Source: Streptomyces sp. YIM 121038
Lineage (GTDB): Bacteria > Actinomycetota > Actinomycetes > Streptomycetales > Streptomycetaceae
DNA: 64,000 nt
Direction of reading: 5' to 3'
NCBI RefSeq assembly: GCF_006088715.1
Contig: NZ_CP030771.1
Location: forward strand, 4,588,001 to 4,652,000
Below, piece after piece: positions 23,349 to 33,716 of the stretch. The notes under the pieces were generated by a model. That model saw only the letters and a list, made by a program, of their open reading frames with translations. It was not told the DNA's origin and did not search any database. How positions within the stretch are numbered: position 1 is the stretch's first letter; every line of letters begins with the position of its first letter. The position numbers and the translations under genes are program-made.

Positions 23349-23777
23349 GTGACGACCGGACCCGGTGACGACCTGACCGAGACCGAGCCGCCCTCCCCGG
23401 ACGGGCTCGACCTCGGCTTCCTGCGCGACCACGTCCAGCCCGGCGGCACCGGCACCGCCCCCGCCCCCGAAGCCGCGCCGCCCGCCCTCGTCGAGGACCT
23501 GCCGCCCTCCCCGGCCGGCCTCGACACCGAGCACTGGCTCAAGATCAGCAAACAGCGGCACATGAACGAGACCCGGCGCGTGCTCGCCCTGGGGCTCTTC
23601 TGGCTCGTCTGCGTCCTGGCGGTGGTCCCCAGCCTCGCCCTGGTCTTCGGCCACTGGACGCACTTCAAGGCCGACAACTACCGCGAGATGAGCCTCGTCT
23701 TCACCCCCGTGGTGGCCCTGGCCAGCGCGGCCTTCGGCTTCTTCTTCGCGAGCGACGAGCGCAACCGCGACCTGTGA
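23349..23777 (+). CDS. Two-span membrane protein of unknown function
   Basis: 142 residues from GTG 23349, behind GGAGGCGGGAGG. An acidic, Pro-rich N-terminal half contains two similar LPPSPxGLD segments (PPSPDGLDLGF and PPSPAGLDTEHW). It is followed by ISKQRHMNETRR and two hydrophobic spans (about 82-100 and 116-136, LALGLFWLVCVLAVV and VFTPVVALASAAFGFFF). No family is recognised. It is the second gene after the Cys-rich protein; a role in an accessory system is only suggested by the setting. Confidence 0.7.
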   Translation: MTTGPGDDLTETEPPSPDGLDLGFLRDHVQPGGTGTAPAPEAAPPALVEDLPPSPAGLDTEHWLKISKQRHMNETRRVLALGLFWLVCVLAVVPSLALVFGHWTHFKADNYREMSLVFTPVVALASAAFGFFFASDERNRDL

Positions 23778-23893
23778 CGCCCGGCCCGCGCCCCCATCGG
23801 GCGCGCGGCCTTTATGTCGGGCAAACGGGGTTCTGCCGGGCTTCTCAGGACGTGCTCAGAGGGCTCTCATCTACGGCCGTGATGCTCAGGTGC

Positions 23894-24928
23894 ATGACCG
23901 AGAGCTTCCGCCACAGCGGCGAGTACCACCAGGAGCAGGCCTCCCCTGGGCACCACGGCGGTACGCAGGGCGCGTACCCGCCCCCGCCCGCCTACGAGCC
24001 GGAGCCCGCCGGGCCGCCCGCGGCCGCGCACCGGCGCCGCGCCAAGGGGCCCGCCGCCCTGCTCGCCGCGGTCGCCCTCGCCGCCGCGGCCGTCGGCGGC
24101 GGCACCGCCTACGCCGTCCAGACCCTCACCGGCGACAACGGCGGCACCGGCGCGAAGAACATCAACGGCACCAGCGTCTCCGCGGGCAGCAAGGGCAGCG
24201 TCTCCGGCGTCGCCGCCGCCGTGACGCCGAGCACCGTCGAGATCAACGCCAGCGGCAACGCGGGCAAGTCCACCGGCTCCGGCGTGATCATCACCTCCGA
24301 CGGCGAGATCATCACCAACAACCACGTCGTCTCCGGCGCCACCTCGATCACCGTGCGGACCAGCGACGGCAAGACGTACCGGGCCAAGACGGTGGGCACC
24401 GACAGCAAGAAGGACCTCGCGCTCATCAAGCTGGAGGGCGCCTCGGGCCTGAAGGCCGCGAGCCTCGGCGACTCCGACAAGGTGCAGGTCGGCGACGAGG
24501 TCGTCGCGATCGGCTCGCCCGAGGGGCTGACCGGGACCGTCACCAGCGGCATCGTCTCCGCGCTCGACCGGGACGTGACCGTGTCCGCGGACCCCGGCAA
24601 GGGCGGCGGCCAGGAGCAGCAGGGGCCCGGCGAGGGCTGGCCCTTCGAGTTCGGCGGCCAGGAGTTCAACGGCGACACGGGGTCGTCGAAGACGACGTAC
24701 AAGGCGCTGCAGACCGACGCCTCGCTCAACCCCGGGAACTCGGGGGGTGCCCTCATCGACATGAACGGGAACATCATCGGGATCAACTCCGCGATGTACG
24801 CGCCCAGTTCGGGCAGCGGTGGGGCCGGTGGTTCCGGTGGCTCCGGCAGCGTCGGGCTCGGCTTCGCCATTCCCGTCAACACGGTGAAGGCGGACCTGGC
24901 GAAGCTGCGGTCCGGGGCGGACGGCTGA
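23894..24928 (+). CDS. Membrane-anchored trypsin-like (HtrA/DegP-type) serine protease without PDZ
   Basis: 344 residues from ATG 23894. A cytoplasmic His/Pro-rich N-terminus (1-48) precedes one transmembrane segment (about 52-77). Then comes an extracellular S1 protease with the triad His144 (NNHVVSG), Asp174 (KKDLALIK) and Ser283 (NPGNSGGAL). A Gly/Gln-rich insert lies at 235-262. No PDZ domain follows; the protein ends shortly after the protease core, so it is shorter than classical HtrA. It sits upstream of an OmpR/HisKA pair, as in the SCO4157-4155 arrangement, which suggests envelope-stress proteolysis (inference). Confidence 0.93.
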   Translation: MTESFRHSGEYHQEQASPGHHGGTQGAYPPPPAYEPEPAGPPAAAHRRRAKGPAALLAAVALAAAAVGGGTAYAVQTLTGDNGGTGAKNINGTSVSAGSKGSVSGVAAAVTPSTVEINASGNAGKSTGSGVIITSDGEIITNNHVVSGATSITVRTSDGKTYRAKTVGTDSKKDLALIKLEGASGLKAASLGDSDKVQVGDEVVAIGSPEGLTGTVTSGIVSALDRDVTVSADPGKGGGQEQQGPGEGWPFEFGGQEFNGDTGSSKTTYKALQTDASLNPGNSGGALIDMNGNIIGINSAMYAPSSGSGGAGGSGGSGSVGLGFAIPVNTVKADLAKLRSGADG

Positions 24929-24933
24929 GCCCT

Positions 24934-25098
24934 CGCGGGCAGCGCCCCTGACCCGCCCCTTCCCGAACAAGGGGGCTCCGCCCCCTTGGACCCCCGACAA
25001 CGGCGCTGTATTCCAGCCCCTCCGGCGTTTGAGGAGCGGGGGTCTGGGGGCGGAGCCCCCAGGAAGCGGGAAGGGGCGGGTCCGGGGCGCTGCCCGCG
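24934..25098. repeat. 165-base long inverted repeat
   Basis: The left arm starts CGCGGGCAGCGCCCC and the right arm ends GGGGCGCTGCCCGCG. The outer 32 bases pair with one mismatch, and inner blocks GGGGGCTCCGCCCCC and GGGGGCGGAGCCCCC extend the pairing to about 60 bases per side. The loop (about 45 bases) holds element C (ATTCCAGCCC..CGGCGTTTGAGGAG). It can act as a strong terminator between the protease and the two-component genes. Confidence 0.75.
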
Positions 25099-25161
25099 CG
25101 GGCCGTGCGACGCTGATACCGGCCCCGACCGCCCCGTACACCCCGAGGAAGACGAACACCC

Positions 25162-25898
<737 letters not shown>

Positions 25899-25902
<4 letters not shown>

Positions 25903-27332
25903 GGGGCCTGGCGAGGCGGCTGAAGGCGCTGCCGCTGCGCTCGCGGCTCGCGCTGCTCGTGACGGCGGCGGTGGCGCTCGCGGTCGCCGCGGCGGCGGTG
26001 GCGTGCTGGTTCGTCGTGCGCAACGTGCTGGTCAGCTCGCTGGACGACGCGTTGAGCGAGCGCCGCAGCACCTCGCTCGACGACTCGGTGCGCTCCCTGA
26101 TCGACAACAACACCGGACGGTGCGGGCGGGCGACCATCGGACGGCCCAACTCTCCGGACCTGTACCAGCAGATCATCCAGGTCGTCGACCAGGACGGCAA
26201 CGGCTGCATCGTCCTGGGCCGGCCGAGCATCACGCTGGAGCTCAAGAAGTCGGACACCCAGGTCGCGCTGCGCGAGCGTGACGAGTCCTTCCACGACGCC
26301 ACCACCTCGGACGGCAAGAAGTACCGCGTCTACACCTACCCGATGCCCGGACAGCCCCTGGCGGTCTCCATCGCCCGCCCCCTCAACGAGGTCCAGGACA
26401 CCCTGAGCAACCTCGTGCTCGTGCTGTCCCTGGTGGCGGGCGTGGGCGTCGTCGGTGCGGGTGCCGCGGGGCTGTGGGTCGCGCGTACCGGCCTGCGTCC
26501 GGTGGACGAGCTGACGGCCGCCGTGGAGCACGTGGCCCGTACCGAGGACCTGGGTCTGCGCATCCCGACGGACGGGGCCAGCGACGACGAGATCGCCCGG
26601 CTCTCCCGGTCGTTCAACGCGATGACGTCGGCCCTCGCGTCCTCCCGCGACCTCCAGCAGCAGCTGATCGCCGACGCGGGGCACGAGCTGCGCACGCCGC
26701 TCACGTCGCTGCGTACGAACATCGAGCTCCTGGCCCGCAGCGAGGAGACCGGCCGCGCCATCCCGCCCGACGACCGCAAGGCGCTGCTCGCGTCGGTGAC
26801 GGCGCAGATGACGGAGCTCGCCTCGCTCATCGGCGACCTCCAGGAGCTGTCGCGCCCGGACGCGGCGGGCGAGAGCAAGGTGCAGGTCGTCGCCCTGCAC
26901 GAGGTCGTGGACACGGCGTTGCGGCGGGCCCGGCTGCGCGGCCCGGAGCTGGCCTTCGAGGCGGACCTCACGCCGTGGTACGTCCGCGCGGAGCCGCCCG
27001 CCCTGGAGCGGGCCATCGTGAACGTCCTGGACAACGCGGTGAAGTTCGGCCCCGCGGGCACGGCCATCGAGGTCGCCCTGAAGCAGGGCGTCCTGACCGT
27101 GCGGGACCACGGCCCCGGCATTCCGCCGGACGAACTGCCCTACGTCTTCGACCGCTTCTGGCGCTCCCCCACCGCCCGCAGCCTGCCCGGCTCCGGCCTC
27201 GGCCTGTCCATCGTGGCCCGCACGGTCCGCCAGGCGGGCGGCGAGGTGACCCTGGGCCCGGCGCCCACCACGGGCACGGTGGCGACCATCACGCTCCCCG
27301 GCGCGCCCACGCCCCCGCCTGCCGCGCCCTGA
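25899..27332 (+). CDS. HisKA sensor histidine kinase
   Basis: 477 residues from the GTG at 25899, overlapping the response regulator stop by 4 bases. Two transmembrane helices (about 17-40 and 170-196) enclose an extracellular sensor of about 130 residues with two cysteines (Cys75, Cys103). HAMP follows (197-250), then the HisKA box [13 protein letters not shown] with His262, N box [12 protein letters not shown]1 DHGPGIP and G2 GSGLGLSI. This is a complete kinase. The extracellular loop suggests sensing an envelope or redox signal, but this cannot be read directly. Confidence 0.95.
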
Positions 27333-27354
27333 CGCCCGCACGGACATTCTGACG

Positions 27355-27426
27355 AGACGCTACGTCTTGCCCTAGCGCCGCGCGGGCGTTAGGGTGGGAT
27401 CGTTGTCGAGACGGGACGTATCGTCT
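27355..27426 (+). promoter_or_regulatory. ABC-F gene promoter with two AGACG/CGTCT operators
   Basis: TTGCCC (27367-27372) and TAGGGT (27390-27395) are 17 bases apart. AGACG-CTA-CGTCT (27355-27367) touches the -35 box. AGACG-N8-CGTCT (27409-27426) lies just after the likely start point. Paired AGACG/CGTCT sites are typical of TetR-type repressors, but no such gene is adjacent. A leader of about 75 bases follows. Confidence 0.55.
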
Positions 27427-27473
27427 TAGTTCTTGCTCGGCCCTCGATCTGTCGTCCACGAAAGAAGCCTCAT

Positions 27474-29119
<1,646 letters not shown>

Positions 29120-29123
<4 letters not shown>

Positions 29124-30355
29124 CCGAAGCCGATGCCGTAGCCCTCCACCTCCGCCCTGATCCCGTCCCGGCGCACCGTCACGTCGCGCAGCCCCACCGC
29201 CCCCTGCCCCGGCAGCTCCGGCAGCTGGAAGGCGAGCGACAGACGGTCGACGAGGACGGGCCGGGTGAGGCCGTCGAGGCCCTTGAGGAGGGCGGGGTCG
29301 AGGCCGAGGCGCCGGAGCAGCTCGGGGTGCTCCATGGCCACGTCCAGGAGGTTCAGGCGCATCACGTCGTCGACGAACCGCGGCGACCCGGTCAGGTCGT
29401 TCAGCTTGGCGTCGCTGCGCAGCGCCTCGCGCACCACCGCGTCGGGAAGCCCGAGGCGGTGGGCGATCGTGGGCACCGCGAGGAGCGCCTTGGCCCGGCC
29501 CGACTCGTCGGCCACCCGGGCCGCGGACTTCCGGCTCAGATGCAGCCCCTCGGAGGGCCGCGCCCCGGGCCGGTACGTCGCCAGGTCGCCGATGTCGAGC
29601 CGCATCCGGTCGATGTCCGTGGCCACGCCGCGCACCCCGACGCGCTCGATGTGGGCGTCGGCGCGCACCTTCACGTCGTGCCCGGCGACGGGCAGGGTGC
29701 CGCGCGCGAGGACCTGGTCGCGGCCGTGCCCGGTGAACGTGACCTGCGAGGCGCCGAGTTCACGGTTCATGTCGTCGAAGGAGAGCAGCACCTCGCCGTG
29801 CATCTTGTCGATGACGGCACCGGTGAGGGAGGTGGGCCCGTCGCCCTTGAGGGTCACGTCCGTCGCGGTCGCGGAGACCTTCGCGAGCGAGACGCGGTCG
29901 GCGGCGACGTCGGGGACGGTGACCTCGACCTGGTCGAGGCGCTGGTCGAGGACCTGGGTGAGGAAGGGGAAGCCCTCGATGTCGACCTCGGGCGCCGCGC
30001 TGAGGTTGAGCTGGTCCTTCAGCTTGTCCGCGGCCTCGTGTTCGGCGTACAGCAGCGCCCAGCGGTCGGCGAGGACGAGGAAGGCGGCGCCGACGGCGAG
30101 CGCGACGAGGGTCTTGGCGAGGAACGGAAGCCCGGCGAACCGGTTGCGACGGCGACGGCTGCCGCGCCGGTGGTTGGGGGGCGACCAGGGCTCGTCCTCG
30201 GCGGGTCCGCCGTCCTCCGCGAGGAAGTCGTCCAGCGGATGCGGCGCGAGCTCGGCCAGCTCGTCGTACGGATTCGGCCGGGACGCGGCCTCGGATATGG
30301 GGGGTTGGGGGGAATTGCTATCGGTTGTTGTGACCATGCGGTGGGGGGAACGCAT
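29120..30355 (-). CDS. LmeA-like DUF2993 protein, second, longer copy
   Basis: 411 residues from ATG 30355 (an ATG six codons later, MVTTTDS, is an alternative). A disordered acidic N-terminus (1-60) and an Arg-rich patch (HRRGSRRRRNRF) precede one transmembrane segment (about 76-97). The external DUF2993 domain contains GFPFLTQVLDQRLDQVEVT, closely matching the copy at 16464-17216, plus a C-terminal extension with several Leu-rich helices. It is probably an envelope lipid-binding protein. It converges on the ABC-F gene, with stops overlapping. Confidence 0.85.
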
Positions 30356-30435
30356 CGCTCGATCTCACCATACGTTCACACCCCACCCCAAGCTTTGCTC
30401 CGGAGAGCTACTTCACAGCCGCTATCGCGCGGGCG

Positions 30436-32283
30436 CTACTTCACGACCGTGATCCGGTCCGCCTTCGGCGGCGCGATCGGCTTGGCCGCCGAGGAGTTCG
30501 CGGCGAAGTAGTCGTTGAGCGCCTTCAGGTCGTCCGCGCCGACCAGCGGCTTCGTGCCCTTGCCCAGCTCGGCGAAGCCGTCGCCGCCGCCCGCGAGGAA
30601 GGAGTTCAGGGCGACGCGGTAGGTGGCGCTCGCGTCCAGCGGCGCGCCGTTCAGTTTCACCGAGCCGGTGACGATCCGGTCCGCGCCCGTCTTCGTCATG
30701 TCCAGCGTGTACGTGAGCCCCTCGGAGATCTGGAGGATCTTCGGGGAGGCCTCGTTCGGGCCGCTGACCTGCTGGCGCAGGGCGGTCAGGAGCTGCGCGC
30801 CGGTGAGGTCGACGAGGTTCACGGTGTTGGCGAAGGGCTGCACGGTGAACGCCTCGCCGTACGTCACGACGCCGTCGCCCTCACTGCCGCTCGCCTTGTG
30901 GACGAGGTCGGAGCGGATGCCGCCCGGGTTCATCAGGGCCACGGCGGCCTTCGGGTCCAGGGACCTGGCGTGCGCGAGCTGCGCGTCGGCGATGAGGTCG
31001 CCGAGCGGCGACTCGGGCGTACCGGCGCCGCGGCCGGGGATGTCGCCGGAGATGTAGCCCACGGGCCTGTTGGCGATGGGCGCGGCCAGCTCGTTCCAGC
31101 GGTCGATCAGGCGCGTCATGTCGGCGGCCTTGGGCTGCGTGCGGCTGACCACGTGGTTGGCGGACTTCACGCCGGTGCGCACGATGTCCTTGGTCTTGCG
31201 GTCGTACGTCAGCGTGGTGTCGGTGTAGAGCTTGCCGTACGAGGACGCCGACGTGACCATGCGCGGCTTGCCCGCCGGGTCGGGGATGGTGCAGACGTAC
31301 GCCTGGTGCGTGTGGCCGGTGACGAACGCGTCGACCTTGGGCGAGGCGTTCTTGGCGATCGCGGCGATCGGGCCTGAGATGCCGTCGCCCGGGCCCGGCG
31401 AGTCGCAGTCGTAGTTGTAGGCCTGGCTGGCCGGGGAGCCGCCCTCGTGGATGAGCGTGACGATCGACTTCACGCCCTGCTTGTCGAGGACCTTCGCGTA
31501 CTTGTTGATCGTCTCGACCTCGTCGTGGAACTTCAGGCCCTTGATGCCGTCGGCCGAGACGATGTCGGGGGTGCCCTCCAGGGTCAGACCGATGAAGCCG
31601 ATCTTCACGCCCTTGTGCTTCCACACGAAGTAGGGCTTGAGGAGGGACTTGCCGGTCTTCTCCTTCGTCACGTTCGCCGTGAGGTAGGGGAAGTCGGCGC
31701 CCTTGAACTTCTTGGCCCTGCCGCGCTCGTCCTTCTCGTAGCAGCCGTCCTTGGGGTGACAGCCGCCGTTCTGGATGCGGGCCAGTTCCTCGGCGCCCTC
31801 GTCGAACTCGTGGTTGCCGACGCTGGAGACGTCGAGGTCCATCTTGTTCAGGGCCTCGACGCTGGGCTCGTCGTGGAAGAGCCCGGAGAGCAGCGGGCTC
31901 GCGCCTATGAGGTCACCGGCCGCCGCGGTGATCGAGTACGGGTGGCCCTCGCGGGCCGTGCGCAGGGAGGTCGCCAGATACTCGGCGCCGCCCGCGTCGA
32001 TCTTCTTCTCCGTGCCGTCCGGCTGCTTCTCGGTGACCTGGCCCGAGGAGCCGGCGGGCGCCTGGAGGTTGCCGTGGAAGTCGTTGAAGGAGAGCAGCTG
32101 CACATCGACCGTGCGCTTCGGGCCGTGGTGACCCGCGGCCGCCATCCGGTCCTGACCCTGCTCCTGGCCCGCGGCGGCGGGCAGCGCGGCGGCGAGCGCG
32201 CCGACGGTGGCGAGGCCCGCCGTGAGGGCGAGCACCCGGGCGGTTCTGCGCCGTTGCCTGCGTGGCTGGGATGTGGCTGACAC
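30436..32283 (-). CDS. Secreted bifunctional metallophosphatase/5'-nucleotidase
   Basis: 615 residues from the GTG at 32281-32283 (GGGGAAC upstream). An Arg-rich signal peptide (RRQRRRTARVLALTAGLATV) ends in an Ala-rich cleavage region. The calcineurin-like domain has FNDFHGN, GDLIGASP, SVGNHEFDEG and VTGHTHQAY, a full metal-binding set. A 5'-nucleotidase C-terminal domain follows (NPGGIRSDL, FANTVNLVDLTGAQL). It releases phosphate from extracellular nucleotides, fitting the phosphate block downstream. I see no PHO box in its promoter orientation. Confidence 0.95.
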   Translation of the reverse strand: MSATSQPRRQRRRTARVLALTAGLATVGALAAALPAAAGQEQGQDRMAAAGHHGPKRTVDVQLLSFNDFHGNLQAPAGSSGQVTEKQPDGTEKKIDAGGAEYLATSLRTAREGHPYSITAAAGDLIGASPLLSGLFHDEPSVEALNKMDLDVSSVGNHEFDEGAEELARIQNGGCHPKDGCYEKDERGRAKKFKGADFPYLTANVTKEKTGKSLLKPYFVWKHKGVKIGFIGLTLEGTPDIVSADGIKGLKFHDEVETINKYAKVLDKQGVKSIVTLIHEGGSPASQAYNYDCDSPGPGDGISGPIAAIAKNASPKVDAFVTGHTHQAYVCTIPDPAGKPRMVTSASSYGKLYTDTTLTYDRKTKDIVRTGVKSANHVVSRTQPKAADMTRLIDRWNELAAPIANRPVGYISGDIPGRGAGTPESPLGDLIADAQLAHARSLDPKAAVALMNPGGIRSDLVHKASGSEGDGVVTYGEAFTVQPFANTVNLVDLTGAQLLTALRQQVSGPNEASPKILQISEGLTYTLDMTKTGADRIVTGSVKLNGAPLDASATYRVALNSFLAGGGDGFAELGKGTKPLVGADDLKALNDYFAANSSAAKPIAPPKADRITVVK

Positions 32284-32427
32284 GTGTTCCCCTGGGGTGG
32301 TGTGGACGACTGGGGCCGTGCGGAAGCCTATGGTCAACGCGCGTAGCGCAACAGAGTCCCGGTGGTTACAGCCTGATAGCCATTCACCGTCGCCCAGGCG
32401 CTGTCGTGCCGCCGCTGCCCTTCGACT

Positions 32428-32433
32428 TACCCT
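32428..32433 (+). promoter_or_regulatory. -10 box of a likely leaderless mshD transcript
   Basis: TACCCT ends 7 bases before the mshD ATG, placing the transcription start at or next to the start codon. No ribosome site is visible, as expected for a leaderless message. The -35 region is not recognisable. Confidence 0.45.
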
Positions 32434-32440
32434 CGGACCC

Positions 32441-33430
32441 ATGACAGACGAGACGCCCGCCAGGACCCCCGCCACCCTCCGCCAGATCGACGCGTACGAC
32501 GTGCTCACGGACGATCAGGCCGCCGCCGTGCTCGCGCTCCTCGCGGACGCCGCGCGCACCGACGGGCAGCAGGCCGTGTCCGAGCAGGGGCGGCTGCAGC
32601 TGCGCGGGGGTGCCCGGGAGGGCGTGCGGCACCTGCTCCTGACGGTCGACGGCGAACTCGTGGGCTACGCACAGCTGGAGGACACCGACCCGGTGGAGGC
32701 CCCGGCCGCCGAGCTCGTGGTGCACCCGGCGCGGCGCGGCCACGGGCACGGGCGGGCGCTGGGCACCGCGCTGCTCGCGGAGTCCGGCAGGCGGCTGCGG
32801 GTGTGGGCGCACGGCGGGCACTCCGCGGCCCGGCACCTCGCGCAGGTGCTCGGCCTGACCCTGTTCCGCGAGCTGCGCCAGATGCGGCGCTCCCTCGACG
32901 GCCTGGACCTCGCCGAGCCGACGCTGCCCGAGGGCGTGCGCGTGCGGACCTTCGTCCCCGGTACGGACGACGCGGCGTGGCTCGCGGTGAACGCGGAGGC
33001 CTTCGCGCACCACCCGGAGCAGGGCTCCCTGACGCAGCGGGACCTCGACGACCGCAAGGCGGAGCCGTGGTTCGACCCGGCCGGGTTCTTCCTCGCCGAG
33101 CGCGTCACGGACGCCGGTGCCGGTGCGGACGCCGGGGCCCATGCCGGTGCGGACGCCGGTGCCGGTGCCGAACTGATCGGCTTCCACTGGACGAAGACCC
33201 ACGCGGCGGAGCGGCTCGGCGAGGTCTACGTCCTCGGGGTGCGGCCGGGCGCCCAGGGCGGCGGCCTCGGCAAGGCCCTCACCACCATCGGCCTGCGCCA
33301 CCTGGCCGTCGCGGGCCTGCCCACGGCGATGCTCTACGTGGACGCCGACAACAAGGCGGCGGTGAACGTCTACGAGCGCCTCGGCTTCAGCACCCACGAG
33401 ACGGACCTGATGTACCGCACGGAGTCGTAG
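32441..33430 (+). CDS. mshD: Mycothiol synthase MshD (tandem GNAT acetyltransferase)
   Basis: 329 residues. The N-terminal GNAT domain carries HPARRGHGHGRALG (an acetyl-CoA loop) and WAHGGHSAARHLAQ. The C-terminal one carries GVRPGAQGGGLGKAL and YVDADNKAAVNVYERLGF, the usual MshD ending. It acetylates cysteinyl-glucosaminyl-inositol in the last step of mycothiol synthesis. A 21-residue Asp/Ala/Gly tandem insertion lies in the C-terminal domain (coded by 33110-33171), absent from the MshD pattern I know. The start is ATG 32441. Confidence 0.95.
   Translation: MTDETPARTPATLRQIDAYDVLTDDQAAAVLALLADAARTDGQQAVSEQGRLQLRGGAREGVRHLLLTVDGELVGYAQLEDTDPVEAPAAELVVHPARRGHGHGRALGTALLAESGRRLRVWAHGGHSAARHLAQVLGLTLFRELRQMRRSLDGLDLAEPTLPEGVRVRTFVPGTDDAAWLAVNAEAFAHHPEQGSLTQRDLDDRKAEPWFDPAGFFLAERVTDAGAGADAGAHAGADAGAGAELIGFHWTKTHAAERLGEVYVLGVRPGAQGGGLGKALTTIGLRHLAVAGLPTAMLYVDADNKAAVNVYERLGFSTHETDLMYRTES
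33110..33171. repeat. Short tandem repeat inside mshD
   Basis: GACGCCGGTGCCGGTGCG-like units (GACGCCGG, GGTGCG, GCCGGTGC) repeat three to four times in frame, giving a run of Asp, Ala and Gly. It falls between two strands of the second acetyltransferase domain, where a loop could tolerate it. Length polymorphism between strains is likely. Confidence 0.6.
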
Positions 33431-33514
33431 CCCCGGCCGCGCGCAACACCGCGGCGGTCGGCGTCACTTGGCGGCCCCTGCGGCGGCGGACGCCCTGACC
33501 GCGGGCGCCGTGTG

Positions 33515-33550
33515 GACGCCTGGGAGTCCCCATGCGCACTCCCAGGCGTC
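33515..33550 (+). terminator. Terminator after mshD
   Basis: GACGCCTGGGAGT at 33515-33527 pairs perfectly (13 bases) with ACTCCCAGGCGTC at 33538-33550 across a 10-base loop, 84 bases past the mshD stop. It is the clearest hairpin in the window and separates mshD from ppk. Confidence 0.75.
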
Positions 33551-33716
33551 ATGTCGGCGTAACCAATGATTCAGACAGGCTTGCGACGCTCAGGCAATGC
33601 AGCCCCCCACCGCGCCCGAACCGGCGCAGGACCGCGCGCGCCACAACGGCCGGGTCCGTCCCGCGCCCGCGCTCTCCGGCGCGCCCACCGGGGGTGTCGC
33701 GCGGAAGAATAAGACC

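Noticed and set aside
23159..23368. Pro-rich frame through the 33-base tandem repeat
   Set aside because: The period suits 11 codons, but there is no ribosome site, and the frame overlaps the start of the membrane protein gene at 23349.
32284..32440. Possible PHO box for the 5'-nucleotidase gene
   Set aside because: The only GTTCAC-like stretch (ATTCACCGTCG) is on the plus strand, pointing away from the nucleotidase, and has no repeat partner.
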